Assembly (NCBI GenBank): GCA_964625775.1
Contig: CAZVEH010000010.1
Span: 1-55,767, forward strand
DNA from: GCA-2786165 sp964625775
Lineage (GTDB): Bacteria; Pseudomonadota; Gammaproteobacteria; Legionellales; Legionellaceae
Length of the DNA stretch: 55,767 nucleotides
Reading direction: 5' to 3'
How positions within the stretch are numbered: position 1 is the first letter of the stretch; each line of letters begins with the position of its first letter. The translations under genes were made by a program, and so were the position numbers. A model generated the notes under the pieces. That model had not been told where the DNA came from. It was given only the letters and a program-made list of their open reading frames with translations, and made no database searches. This document shows, in pieces, positions 25,343 to 35,221 of this stretch.

Positions 25343-26788
25343 TTAGGAAAAAGCACTCACACAGGCTGCGATCAGGGCGCCTGGCACGATTCCAAAATAC
25401 AACAAAGACAAGGCATTGGCAGAAAATAATGCCATTGTTGTGCGTGGTAGTAAAATCGGTGAATTGTCTTTCGCATCATCGAAATACATGACTTTGATCA
25501 CATACAAATAATAGTAAGCACCAACTACGGCAAACAGTAGGCCTGTAACCGCAACCCAAGTCATCTGCACATCAACCACCGCTTTTAATACCAACAGCTT
25601 TGCAAAAAAACCAACCGTAGGCGGTATGCCTGCCATAGAAAACAGGATGATCATCATCATCAACGCCAACCAAGGACTGCGTTTGTTTAAGCCACTCAAA
25701 TCTTCAATCCGTTCTATTTCAACACCTGAACGCGATAGCAAAACCAAAAGACCAAATGCGCCTACGGACATCAAGGCGTAAATCAATCCATAAAATAAAG
25801 CAGCCGCATACCCAGCTGAAGTAGCCGCTAGAATACCAAATAATGCATAGCCCATGTGAGAAATAGTTGAATAAGCCAACAGGCGTTTGATATTTTTTTG
25901 AACAATCGCAATGACATTACCCAGTACGGTAGATCCTATCGCCATGATCATGATCATATGTTGCCAAGTACCAACCAAATCACTCAAAGCAAACGTTAAA
26001 ATGCGTAAAGTAATTCCAATTGCAGCAATTTTAGGCGCCGCACTTAAAAATAACGTGACCGATGTTGGCGCACCGTCGTACACATCCGGTGCCCACATAT
26101 GAAAAGGTACTGCAGCCAGCTTGAACCCTACGCCCGCTAAAATAAATACCAATGCAAACGATAATAACCCAGAGTGCTCTTGGCTATGCGCCGAAATACT
26201 GCGCGCAATCTCAGCAAAATCTAATGAACCCGTTGCACCATACAACAAAGACATACCATACAACATCATGGCCGAGGTAATAGAACCAATCACAAAATAT
26301 TTCATCGCAGCTTCAGAACTGTTGGAATGCGTTCTGCGAATAGCTGTCATGGCATACAGGGGCAAAGACAATAGCTCTATCCCTAAGTACATGGTCAATA
26401 GCGAATGAGCCGACACCAAAACCATCATGCCTAGGGTAGAAAATAACCCAAGTACATAATAATCCCCCGCAGGTAATTTGCGTTCATCCAAATAGGCCTT
26501 GGAATATATAAAACTCAAGAAAACAGTAAGATAGATAAACAGTTTCATGATTTGAGCCATATCGTCCGAGATGAACGCGCCATGAAAGGCCACTTGAGCA
26601 TATTGCCCCAAAAAGAGATATGACACGCCTGCTGCTAATGCCAAGCCAATCGCAGCACAGCACAATGCTACAGAGTGAAATGCTCGTTTAAAAAACAAAT
26701 TGGTCACGAGCGCCAAGCAGGCTGTGATCAAGATAATGATCTCGGGCAATGCCGGTAAGAAAGTGTCGTTTAATCCCATCATATTCAT
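25343..26788 (-). CDS. nuoN: NADH-quinone oxidoreductase subunit N
   Basis: One of the three antiporter-like proton-pumping subunits of complex I, 481 residues with about 14 membrane helices. Family stretches include YFVIGSITSAMMLYG, PFHMWAPDVYDGAPTSVTLF (the lysine/proline helix) and LLAYSTISHMGYALFG. It is the last gene of the nuo operon and starts directly at the nuoM stop. A stem-loop with a T run on the plus strand overlaps its stop codon, but it is not oriented to end nuo transcription. Confidence 0.96.
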   Translation of the reverse strand: MNMMGLNDTFLPALPEIIILITACLALVTNLFFKRAFHSVALCCAAIGLALAAGVSYLFLGQYAQVAFHGAFISDDMAQIMKLFIYLTVFLSFIYSKAYLDERKLPAGDYYVLGLFSTLGMMVLVSAHSLLTMYLGIELLSLPLYAMTAIRRTHSNSSEAAMKYFVIGSITSAMMLYGMSLLYGATGSLDFAEIARSISAHSQEHSGLLSFALVFILAGVGFKLAAVPFHMWAPDVYDGAPTSVTLFLSAAPKIAAIGITLRILTFALSDLVGTWQHMIMIMAIGSTVLGNVIAIVQKNIKRLLAYSTISHMGYALFGILAATSAGYAAALFYGLIYALMSVGAFGLLVLLSRSGVEIERIEDLSGLNKRSPWLALMMMIILFSMAGIPPTVGFFAKLLVLKAVVDVQMTWVAVTGLLFAVVGAYYYLYVIKVMYFDDAKDNSPILLPRTTMALFSANALSLLYFGIVPGALIAACVSAFS

Positions 26789-28294
26789 TTAACCTTTTGA
26801 TTTAACTGCTAATTCAAGAGTATGGCTTACCGTTTGATGCACATACGTCAACCATGGCTTAGGGTACACACCCATGCCAAGCACCATGACCGCCAAAAGA
26901 ATATAAGCAGCTAGCTCTGTTGGAGATAGATCTTTCAGTGCATCTACTTTGGCATTCGCCACCGGTCCAAAAATCACTCGCTTATACAACCACAAAGTAT
27001 ACGCCGCTCCGATGATCAGCGTGGTTGCAGCCCAAAAGGCAATCCAAAACCCAGCTTTGATACTTGCCACAATCACCATAAATTCGCCGATAAACCCCGA
27101 AGTTCCCGGCAATCCTGCATTCGCCATCGCAAACAGCATCAAAAAACTAGCAAATATGGGCATACGGTGCACAATACCACCAAAATCATTGATGTTTCTG
27201 GTGTGCATGCGATCATATATAAACCCAACACCCGCAAACATGCCACTGGAAATGAACGCATGTGAAATCATCACCACAATCGCGCCTTCCAAAATTAATC
27301 CAGCCGAAGCCAAATCAGCATGATCTGCAACCGCATAAATTGCAAAACAACCTAAAGTCACAAAGCCCATATGCGAAATGGATGAGTAGGCAATCAACTT
27401 CTTCATGTCCTGCTGAATCACGGCAATCAAACCTACATACACCACAGCGATCAAAGACAGTACGATCATAAGATTGGCGTAATGTCGACATGCGTCAGGT
27501 ACAATCGGTAGCGCAAAGCGAATAAATCCATACGCACCGAGTTTCAACAAAATAGCCGCCAACACCACCGATCCACCCGCTGGTGCTTCAGTATGCGCAT
27601 CAGGTAGCCAAGTGTGCACGGGGAACATGGGTACCTTAATGGCAAATCCCAAAAAGAAGGCGATGAAAATCAACGTCTGTGCAGTCATATTTAATTTCAG
27701 AGCATAGAACGTTTCAATATTGAAGGTGCCAGCGCCATATCCCAGATATAAAAAGGCAGCCAACATCAGTACTGACCCTAAAAAGGTATACAAGAAAAAT
27801 TTAATAGCAGCGTACACACGATTGTCAGAACCCCATATCCCAATAATCAAATACATTGGAATCAAGGTTGCTTCCCAAAACACATAAAAAAGAATCGAGT
27901 CCATGGCAGAAAATACACCGACCAAAAAACCCTGCATGATCAAAAATGCTGCGAAGTATTGCGCAATACGTTTTTTGATGCTGGACCATGTGGCCAATAC
28001 AACCACCAAGTTGGTGAAAATACTGAGCACAATCAGTAGTAAGGACAAACCATCCACACCCAAACTATAACGCAGGCCCAAAGAAGGCATCCACACCCTA
28101 TCTTCCGTATACTGCATCAGATACGTGTTGGGATTGAAATCTCGCAGCAAAGGGACACACATCAAACCCGTGACGATCACAGTGGCCAACGTAATCAAGC
28201 GAGAGCTACGGGGATAGCGATCATCTCCCAGCATAAATACGACGATTCCGCTGATAATAGGTATCCAAATCAAATAACTGAGCACATGCTGCAT
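26789..28294 (-). CDS. nuoM: NADH-quinone oxidoreductase subunit M
   Basis: Antiporter-like membrane subunit of complex I, 501 residues and about 14 helices. Seen motifs: FYVFWEATLIPMYLIIGIWG (conserved Glu of the proton path), FPVHTWLPDAHTEAPAGGSV and LIAYSSISHMGFVTLG. It immediately precedes nuoN without a gap and follows nuoL by 65 bases, the largest gap in this half of the operon. Confidence 0.97.
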   Translation of the reverse strand: MQHVLSYLIWIPIISGIVVFMLGDDRYPRSSRLITLATVIVTGLMCVPLLRDFNPNTYLMQYTEDRVWMPSLGLRYSLGVDGLSLLLIVLSIFTNLVVVLATWSSIKKRIAQYFAAFLIMQGFLVGVFSAMDSILFYVFWEATLIPMYLIIGIWGSDNRVYAAIKFFLYTFLGSVLMLAAFLYLGYGAGTFNIETFYALKLNMTAQTLIFIAFFLGFAIKVPMFPVHTWLPDAHTEAPAGGSVVLAAILLKLGAYGFIRFALPIVPDACRHYANLMIVLSLIAVVYVGLIAVIQQDMKKLIAYSSISHMGFVTLGCFAIYAVADHADLASAGLILEGAIVVMISHAFISSGMFAGVGFIYDRMHTRNINDFGGIVHRMPIFASFLMLFAMANAGLPGTSGFIGEFMVIVASIKAGFWIAFWAATTLIIGAAYTLWLYKRVIFGPVANAKVDALKDLSPTELAAYILLAVMVLGMGVYPKPWLTYVHQTVSHTLELAVKSKG

Positions 28295-28359
28295 AACAAC
28301 TCACCTTAACAAATTAAAACAGGACTGAGGCAAAACCCCAAACACACACTGGTTTAGCC

Positions 28360-30333
28360 TCAGAACATTAAAAACCAGATTAGAAATCCGAATAATCCTA
28401 AGATCATGACGAATACATAATGATACAAATATCCGTTTTGCATGGTGCGCGAACGCTGCGCAATAAAACGCATCAGTCGACCACTGCCATTGACCACCGT
28501 ACCGTCAATCAACATCTGATCACCTGTACGATAGAACATTCGACCCAACATTTTTGAACCATTGATAAAGACATGTTCATTAAAGGAATCAAAACCATAT
28601 TTGTTGATCAAAAGACGATAGAGCCAGTTGCAACGATTGACCATCATACCTGGTACTGCAGGATAAGCGATATAAAACACCCAAGCCAAAGCAATGCCGC
28701 ACATCGTTAACCAGAAAACTGGCGAAAATATCGCGTGTTGCAACGCATGTATAGGCGATCCTACTTCTTTAGCCAATTCACGCAATACATCGTGCTGGGG
28801 CAACACATGTATCGCATCAGACAATAATGTTGGTTGATCTAAAAGCATGGGACCATATAGTACATAACCCAGCATCACAGAAGGAATGGCCAATAATACC
28901 AAAGGCAAACCGATCACCCAAGGCGATTCATGCACATGATCATAAGTTTTCTTATCCATGCGCGGTTGGCCGTAAAACACTAAAAATAACGCGCGGAATG
29001 AATATAAGGCCGTGATCATTGCACCCAGCAACACACACCAGTATGCGTAGGATGCACCTGGTATTGAAGACAGCTGCGCAACTTCAATGATGGTATCTTT
29101 GGAAAAGAAACCAGCAAAAGGTGGAACCGCGCATAAGGCCAAACTACCAATCACAAAAGTATAAAAAGTAAGCGGCATTTTGTGTCTTAATCCACCCATT
29201 TTTTGCATGTCTTGTTCATGATGCATACCGATAATGACCGAGCCCGCACCTAAGAACAACAAAGCTTTAAAACACGCATGAGTGAGTAAATGAAAAATAC
29301 CGGCAGAATAGGCAGATGCACCCATAGCTACCATCATGTAGCCCAATTGAGATAAGGTAGAATACGCGACCACACGTTTGATATCATTCATCACCAAAGC
29401 TAGGATCCCTGTAAAAAACGCACCTGTAGCACCAATGACCAAGACAAAACTCAAAGCCGTTGTTGACAACTCCATCAGCGGAGAAATACGTGCCACCATG
29501 AAGACACCTGCAGTCACCATAGTTGCCGCGTGAATCAGCGCTGAAATGGGCGTTGGACCTTCCATAGATTCAGGTAACCACACATGCAAAGGCACTTGTG
29601 CAGATTTACCCATAGCACCCACAAATAATAAAAGACAAATCACGGTCACCACTGACCAGGAATGACCAGAGAATAATTCGATGTTTTGCTGTGCAATTTG
29701 TTCTGCTTGCTGAAATACCGTTTGATAATCTAAGCTTCCCGCGCAAGCCAAGACCAAACCAATGCCTAAAATAAATCCAAAATCTCCTACTCGATTGACC
29801 AAGAATGCTTTTAAACTTCCTTGAATCGCCGATTCCTTTTGATACCAAAAACCAATCAAAAGATAGGACACTAAACCCACCCCTTCCCAGCCAAAAAATA
29901 ATTGGAGAAAATTATTGGCGGTCACCAACATCAACATCATAAAAGTAAACAAGGAGATATAGCTGAAAAATCGCTGATAACCAGGGTCGTCAGACATATA
30001 CCCAATACTATAAATGTGGACTAAAAAAGACACAAAGGTGACGACAATCATCATCACAGCGGTTAGTGAATCGATCAAAAACCCAATATGGAAAGCGTAC
30101 GGAAAAACATCCCCGCCGCTAGCCCAAGTATAAAGATTGACGTCCAGAACACCTTGCTGCTTGCAAAACACAGTGACAGCGACCATGATAGACATCACCA
30201 ACGATAACCCCACTCCGAAAATTGTAACGGAATGTGCGCCTACACGACCAATTTGCTTACGCAACAGTCCTGCAATCAGCGATCCTATCAGTGGGGATAA
30301 AACAATAATCAAACAAGATGTCAATATACTCAC
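28360..30333 (-). CDS. nuoL: NADH-quinone oxidoreductase subunit L
   Basis: Largest antiporter-like subunit of complex I, 657 residues, with the long C-terminal lateral helix and extra terminal span expected. Motifs: FFGWEGVGLVSYLLIGFWY, PLHVWLPESMEGPTPISALI and RVVAYSTLSQLGYMMVA. Length and order are normal; nuoK ends four bases upstream. Confidence 0.97.
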   Translation of the reverse strand: MSILTSCLIIVLSPLIGSLIAGLLRKQIGRVGAHSVTIFGVGLSLVMSIMVAVTVFCKQQGVLDVNLYTWASGGDVFPYAFHIGFLIDSLTAVMMIVVTFVSFLVHIYSIGYMSDDPGYQRFFSYISLFTFMMLMLVTANNFLQLFFGWEGVGLVSYLLIGFWYQKESAIQGSLKAFLVNRVGDFGFILGIGLVLACAGSLDYQTVFQQAEQIAQQNIELFSGHSWSVVTVICLLLFVGAMGKSAQVPLHVWLPESMEGPTPISALIHAATMVTAGVFMVARISPLMELSTTALSFVLVIGATGAFFTGILALVMNDIKRVVAYSTLSQLGYMMVAMGASAYSAGIFHLLTHACFKALLFLGAGSVIIGMHHEQDMQKMGGLRHKMPLTFYTFVIGSLALCAVPPFAGFFSKDTIIEVAQLSSIPGASYAYWCVLLGAMITALYSFRALFLVFYGQPRMDKKTYDHVHESPWVIGLPLVLLAIPSVMLGYVLYGPMLLDQPTLLSDAIHVLPQHDVLRELAKEVGSPIHALQHAIFSPVFWLTMCGIALAWVFYIAYPAVPGMMVNRCNWLYRLLINKYGFDSFNEHVFINGSKMLGRMFYRTGDQMLIDGTVVNGSGRLMRFIAQRSRTMQNGYLYHYVFVMILGLFGFLIWFLMF

Positions 30334-30337
30334 AGCT

Positions 30338-30643
30338 TCACCCTTTTAAGTGATTCATTTCAGACACATTAATATCACCGCGATTGCGATACAGCAGCAT
30401 CACAATGGCCAGACCAATCGCAGCTTCTGCTGCAGCAACCGTCAAAATAAAGAATACAAAGACTTCGCCCGTTGCTTCGCCAAACTGATGCGAAAAAGCA
30501 ACCAGATTGGTATTGACTGCCAACAATAATAATTCAATACAAATCATCAGGAGAATGACATTACGACGATGGATCACAATACCAAACAGCCCCAGACCAA
30601 ATAAAATAGCTGATAATATCAGATAATTTGACAACGGTACCAT
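30338..30643 (-). CDS. nuoK: NADH-quinone oxidoreductase subunit K
   Basis: Small membrane subunit of 101 residues with three helices. The conserved buried glutamates are in MICIELLLLAVNTNLV and LTVAAAEAAIGLAIV, typical of NuoK/ND4L. It lies between nuoJ (5-base gap) and nuoL. Confidence 0.97.
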   Translation of the reverse strand: MVPLSNYLILSAILFGLGLFGIVIHRRNVILLMICIELLLLAVNTNLVAFSHQFGEATGEVFVFFILTVAAAEAAIGLAIVMLLYRNRGDINVSEMNHLKG

Positions 30644-30648
30644 ATGAT

Positions 30649-31257
30649 TTATTCCTTATGAGTTTCGGATTTCATCGCGAGTATACTGATACGATCTTCA
30701 CGTCGAACCATGATTTGTTTAACTATATTTTGTCGTTTAGAACGATTTGGCGCATCACGATGAGCCAAAGTAATGGCAGCAATAATGGCAACCAAGAGAA
30801 TCACTGCAGCTATCTCAAAGGCCAATACATAATTTGTATACAGTATCATTCCAATCGCTTCGGTGTTTGAGTACACCGTCTGCATGACGGGCACGTTAGC
30901 GGCATTAAAAATGCCTGTGGTTGGCAATGCGATATACAACAACCCCACCAAAGCTGACACAATGAGCAAACCTAAAGGCACATAGCGCACCAATCTTGAC
31001 TTCATTGACTCGACATCGATATTCAGCATCATCACCACAAATAAAAACAAAGTCATGACAGCGCCAACGTAGACCAACACCAAAATCAGTGCCAAAAATT
31101 CTGCGTGTACCAAAAGCCATAGTACAGAACTGCTAAAAAAAGCAAACACCAAAAATAAGACGCAACGTACAGGATTAGACTGCGTGACGATCGTCACTGC
31201 GGACAATATCGTCAATCCTGCAAATACGTAAAAAATAAATTGTTGCAATGTCATCAT
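30649..31257 (-). CDS. nuoJ: NADH-quinone oxidoreductase subunit J
   Basis: Membrane subunit of 202 residues with five helices in the N-terminal 160 residues, including ALILVLVYVGAVMTLFLFVV, the conserved ND6-type helix. A charged cytosolic tail of about 40 residues follows. It lies between nuoI and nuoK in the usual order. Confidence 0.96.
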   Translation of the reverse strand: MMTLQQFIFYVFAGLTILSAVTIVTQSNPVRCVLFLVFAFFSSSVLWLLVHAEFLALILVLVYVGAVMTLFLFVVMMLNIDVESMKSRLVRYVPLGLLIVSALVGLLYIALPTTGIFNAANVPVMQTVYSNTEAIGMILYTNYVLAFEIAAVILLVAIIAAITLAHRDAPNRSKRQNIVKQIMVRREDRISILAMKSETHKE

Positions 31258-31278
31258 ATGCCTTATATCCCCAACTTG

Positions 31279-31779
31279 TTAACGATAACGCGCATCTTCT
31301 TCTCGATCAGCAGCCAATTTGTGTTCCATCAAGTCGCCAATCGCCAATAATTTCTCTTTGGTCAAAATATTTTGACCACGCTCGCTCATGTGCACATGTT
31401 GAATCGGGGTCAACACGATCGAGTCTACAGGACATGATTCTTCACATAAGCCACAACTGATACACTTAAACGCATCAATATCGTAACGAGTCGTGCGTCG
31501 TGATCCATCTTCGCGTGGTTCAGATTCGATTGTAATGGCAAGTGCAGGGCAAACAGCTTCACATAATTTGCATGCGATACAGCGTTCTTCTCCATTGGGA
31601 TAACGACGTAGGGCCAACATGCCCCGAAAGCGATGAGAGCTCGGTGTTTTTTCTTCTGGAAACTGAACGGTAATTTTTTTCTTAAAAAAGTACCGACCGG
31701 TTAACATCAAGCCGCGCAACAAATCCACCATCAAATAGCTGCGGATATAATGTTTTATGTATCGATATGCTTTATTCAT
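31279..31779 (-). CDS. nuoI: NADH-quinone oxidoreductase subunit I
   Basis: Peripheral-arm subunit carrying two [4Fe-4S] clusters (N6a/N6b) near the quinone site; 166 residues. Both ferredoxin motifs are intact: CIACKLCEAVCP and CISCGLCEESCP. The start at 31779 (MNKAYRYIKHY) is chosen because it follows the nuoH stop and gives the usual N-terminus; the frame itself opens at 31803 inside nuoH. Confidence 0.96.
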   Translation of the reverse strand: MNKAYRYIKHYIRSYLMVDLLRGLMLTGRYFFKKKITVQFPEEKTPSSHRFRGMLALRRYPNGEERCIACKLCEAVCPALAITIESEPREDGSRRTTRYDIDAFKCISCGLCEESCPVDSIVLTPIQHVHMSERGQNILTKEKLLAIGDLMEHKLAADREEDARYR

Positions 31780-31793
31780 TCGAAAGTCTCGCA

Positions 31794-32816
31794 TCAAAAC
31801 CAAGGTTTCACTTTAGCTATTACCATCAACGCTGTGACAATAACCCATATGATCGTCGTTGGAATCAATACTTTCCAGCCAAGACGCATCAATTGATCAT
31901 ACCGATAACGTGGAAAAGTTGCTCTGATCCACAAATATACAAACAAGAAGAACGAAACTTTCAGCAATAACCAGGCAACTCCTGGCACAAAAAAGAAAAG
32001 ATCGTTGAGGACGGGTATACCGTCAAAAGGCGATAACCAACCCCCGCAAAACAACAAAGCCAACATGGTGGAAATCAAAATCATACTGGCATATTCGGCG
32101 AGAAATATCATGCCAAATCCAATCGCGGAATATTCCACATGAAATCCTGCCACAATCTCGGACTCACCTTCGGCCAAATCAAAAGGAGCACGGTTGGTTT
32201 CAGCCACACCGGATATCCAGAATATAAGGAACAAAGGTAACAAAGGTAGTGCCCACCAATGCCACATGCCACCACGTTGGGATAATACAATATCCGTTAA
32301 ATTCATACTACCGGCTGCAAGCAAGATACCAACAAACGAAAATCCCATAGCGATTTCGTAAGAAATCGTCTGCGCAGCTGAGCGCATCGCACCCAACATG
32401 GCATACTTTGAATTCGAAGACCAGCCTGCAATTAAGATCCCATAAACTGCCAGAGAACTGAGTGCGAACAAAAATAATATACCCGCATTAATATCTGCTA
32501 ATACCAAACCCTGATCAAAGGGTATCACTGCCCAACCCACCAAAGCTGGCACCAGAGCAAATAAGGGTGCCATACGAAATAAATAGCGATTCGATTGCGT
32601 AGGAACGACGATTTCTTTCGCAAGCATTTTAAGCAAATCAGCAAAAGGTTGTAGCAATCCACGAAACCCAACACGATTGGGTCCAATACGCGATTGGATA
32701 TAACCAATGACTTTGCGTTCTGCATACGTCAAGTAGGCTACTGCCAGCAACAAAGGCAGGACAATAACCAAAATCTTAATCACAACCCAAAGTAGTAAGC
32801 TGATATCATGTAACAT
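31794..32816 (-). CDS. nuoH: NADH-quinone oxidoreductase subunit H
   Basis: Membrane subunit forming the quinone chamber, 340 residues, about eight helices. Motifs: ERKVIGYIQSRIGPNRVGF near residue 33, ETNRAPFDLAEGESEIVAGF and RATFPRYRYDQLMRLGWK, all diagnostic. It follows nuoG by 56 bases. Confidence 0.98.
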   Translation of the reverse strand: MLHDISLLLWVVIKILVIVLPLLLAVAYLTYAERKVIGYIQSRIGPNRVGFRGLLQPFADLLKMLAKEIVVPTQSNRYLFRMAPLFALVPALVGWAVIPFDQGLVLADINAGILFLFALSSLAVYGILIAGWSSNSKYAMLGAMRSAAQTISYEIAMGFSFVGILLAAGSMNLTDIVLSQRGGMWHWWALPLLPLFLIFWISGVAETNRAPFDLAEGESEIVAGFHVEYSAIGFGMIFLAEYASMILISTMLALLFCGGWLSPFDGIPVLNDLFFFVPGVAWLLLKVSFFLFVYLWIRATFPRYRYDQLMRLGWKVLIPTTIIWVIVTALMVIAKVKPWF

Positions 32817-32872
32817 GCGAATACCTATTCTGTTTTTCTTGTCTAAGCGTATTTAAATCCCAACGCCACACT

Positions 32873-35221
32873 TTATTTGACAGTGATGGCACCAAACGCC
32901 TGCCCTAAATCAACTGTTTCTAACATAGCATTGGCCACCCAAACCGTATCTTTTGCAATACGGTCATCCCGAATCAAAGGCAATGTTACCTCAATGTCTC
33001 CTTGAGATACAGTCGCCATCTCACCTAAAGTCAAACGCTCGGCTGTTTCAGAGTGCACCCGTATACAAGCAGTTTCCGCAGAACCACTTATTTGTAATGC
33101 AGAGGCATGACGCACAATGGCATCATTTCGATACAAGGGCCATTCTCCAGCCCGCACCAAATCACCGCTTTGCGGGGGCAAAGCTTGTGGGTAATAGTTT
33201 TCTGTCTTTATGTCATGCATCAGTGCATGATGTTGTTTGACCTCATTCAAAACATCTTGGCTCGAGACATAGTCAAACCCATCACAGTGCATGATATTGG
33301 CCAAAACCCGTAATACTTTCCAAGCAGGCCGAGCTTCACCATAAGGAGCTACAGCACCTGCGGTTGTTTGCCAAGTGCCATCTATATTAATGTAAGTGCC
33401 TGAAGTTTCCGCATAGGGAGCAATAGGTAAGATCACATTGGCATATTCTTCAATCGCTTCGGATTGAAATGCGGACAAAACCACCACATGCTCTGCAGCC
33501 AACATCGCACGACGCGCTATAAAAGGATTGGCAAAATCAAAATCAGGTTCAGCCGCCATCAGAAGATAACCTTTCAATTTGGCACTAATGGCCGCTTGAA
33601 CATCCAAGCCCGGATATTCCACGGTTTTCCCTGCAGTCGAACGATGTGGCAACATACCTGCAAGTGCTGCACCTGCTGCATTTGAACCAGTGGTCAAGCG
33701 CAACACCTGAGCGCCGCTGTATTTGGCAATCGCCCCGACCAAGGTTCTCAATAACGCAGCATCAGGATGGTTATCACACACAGCCCCTGTCACAATCACT
33801 GATCCTGGTTGTGACAATGTATGTGCAATCAATTTGCTTTTATCATTTGCCTTTAATCCAATAGTCAGCTGTTGTTCGCTGTCCAAAAGATCGGATTTCT
33901 TTTTAACCAAAGACAGCAGAATCAGAGCCAATTGTTCTGGCAACTCTGCTGGAGACACTATCATTTTTTCTGTCAGTTTAAACCGATAATCATAATCAAC
34001 CACGTTCAAAGCAAACATCGATGCGCCATTCAAAAATGCTTTGCGCATACGAATACCTGCCAAAGGTACTTCACGATCTACATTACAACCCACAACAAAT
34101 ATCTGCTGCTGTTTTTCAAGCTCAGCATAAGCCAAGGTATTGATCGGCATTGCTGCTTGCTGGGTTTGATCGCGGAAATCAACTTGTTGCAACCGATAAT
34201 CCAAATTATGTACATTTAGATCACGCATAGCTTTTTGCAATAAGTATAATTCTTCCAATGTCGAAGACGATGAAGCAAACGCAGCAAATTGTTCAGGACC
34301 ATGTTGTTTGATGATTTGTTGTATGCCTTCTGCTGCAAAAGTCAGCGCGGTTTGCCAATCCACGTCTTCCCATACCCCATCCCGTTTGATGCGTGGTTTC
34401 GCGGCACGAGCATCGTGATGCAAACCAAGGTATGAGAAACGATCACGATCAGATAACCAGGTCTCATTAATGGATTCTTGTTCTTTGGGCACGACACGCA
34501 TCAATCGATTGCGACGAGTGTGCAAATAAACATGTGAACCTAAGCAGTCATGAGGCGCAATCCCAGGGGTTTGTGTCATTTCCCACGCACGTGCCGTATA
34601 GCGATAAGGTTTAGAAGTAAGCGCACCTACTGGACATAAATCAATAATATTTCCAGACACCTCAGAACTCATGCTGTGTGCCACATAGGTACTGATCTGC
34701 ATTTTTTCGCCACGACCAATACCACCCAACTCGGGTAGTCCGGCAATTTCTTCTCCAAAACGAACACAACGCGTACATTGTATACAGCGCGTCATTTCGG
34801 TGGCAATTAACGAGCCCAAATTATCATCATCTACAGCTCGTTTGCTTTCTTCATAGATAGAATCATCGCGACCAAACCCCATAGAGACGTCTTGTAATTC
34901 ACACTCGCCGCCTTGATCGCATATCGGACAATCTAAAGGATGGTTGATGAGTAGAAATTCCATCACTGCTTCTTGAGAACGTATGGCTGCAGGTGATTTA
35001 GTGAATACTTTCATGCCATCACTGATCGGCGTAGCACAAGCCGGTACTGTTTTGCGATTCGACTCTACTTCAACCAGACACATCCGGCAATTGGCTGCCA
35101 CAGACAATTTCTTATGATAGCAAAAACGGGGAATATGAATACCTGCATCATCCGCAACTTCGATGATCATTTTCCCAGTTTCTACGTCAAACGTTTTTCC
35201 ATCAATTTCAATTTTAGCCAT
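32873..35221 (-). CDS. nuoG: NADH-quinone oxidoreductase subunit G
   Basis: Iron-sulfur subunit of the NADH module, 782 residues. The N-terminal ferredoxin domain shows RFCYHKKLSVAANCRMCLVE ([2Fe-2S]), then HPLDCPICDQGGECELQ (His-Cys3 [4Fe-4S]) and CIQCTRCVRFGEEI with IDLCPVGALTSKPY. A molybdopterin-enzyme-like domain without an active cofactor fills the rest. It overlaps the end of nuoF by 8 bases. Divergence in the C-terminal half is normal for this subunit. Confidence 0.97.
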   Translation of the reverse strand: MAKIEIDGKTFDVETGKMIIEVADDAGIHIPRFCYHKKLSVAANCRMCLVEVESNRKTVPACATPISDGMKVFTKSPAAIRSQEAVMEFLLINHPLDCPICDQGGECELQDVSMGFGRDDSIYEESKRAVDDDNLGSLIATEMTRCIQCTRCVRFGEEIAGLPELGGIGRGEKMQISTYVAHSMSSEVSGNIIDLCPVGALTSKPYRYTARAWEMTQTPGIAPHDCLGSHVYLHTRRNRLMRVVPKEQESINETWLSDRDRFSYLGLHHDARAAKPRIKRDGVWEDVDWQTALTFAAEGIQQIIKQHGPEQFAAFASSSSTLEELYLLQKAMRDLNVHNLDYRLQQVDFRDQTQQAAMPINTLAYAELEKQQQIFVVGCNVDREVPLAGIRMRKAFLNGASMFALNVVDYDYRFKLTEKMIVSPAELPEQLALILLSLVKKKSDLLDSEQQLTIGLKANDKSKLIAHTLSQPGSVIVTGAVCDNHPDAALLRTLVGAIAKYSGAQVLRLTTGSNAAGAALAGMLPHRSTAGKTVEYPGLDVQAAISAKLKGYLLMAAEPDFDFANPFIARRAMLAAEHVVVLSAFQSEAIEEYANVILPIAPYAETSGTYINIDGTWQTTAGAVAPYGEARPAWKVLRVLANIMHCDGFDYVSSQDVLNEVKQHHALMHDIKTENYYPQALPPQSGDLVRAGEWPLYRNDAIVRHASALQISGSAETACIRVHSETAERLTLGEMATVSQGDIEVTLPLIRDDRIAKDTVWVANAMLETVDLGQAFGAITVK

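Noticed and set aside
25311..25344. Stem-loop with T run near the nuoN stop as operon terminator
   Set aside because: The T run lies on the plus strand while nuo is read on the minus strand, and the stem has a bulge. It would not end nuo transcription.
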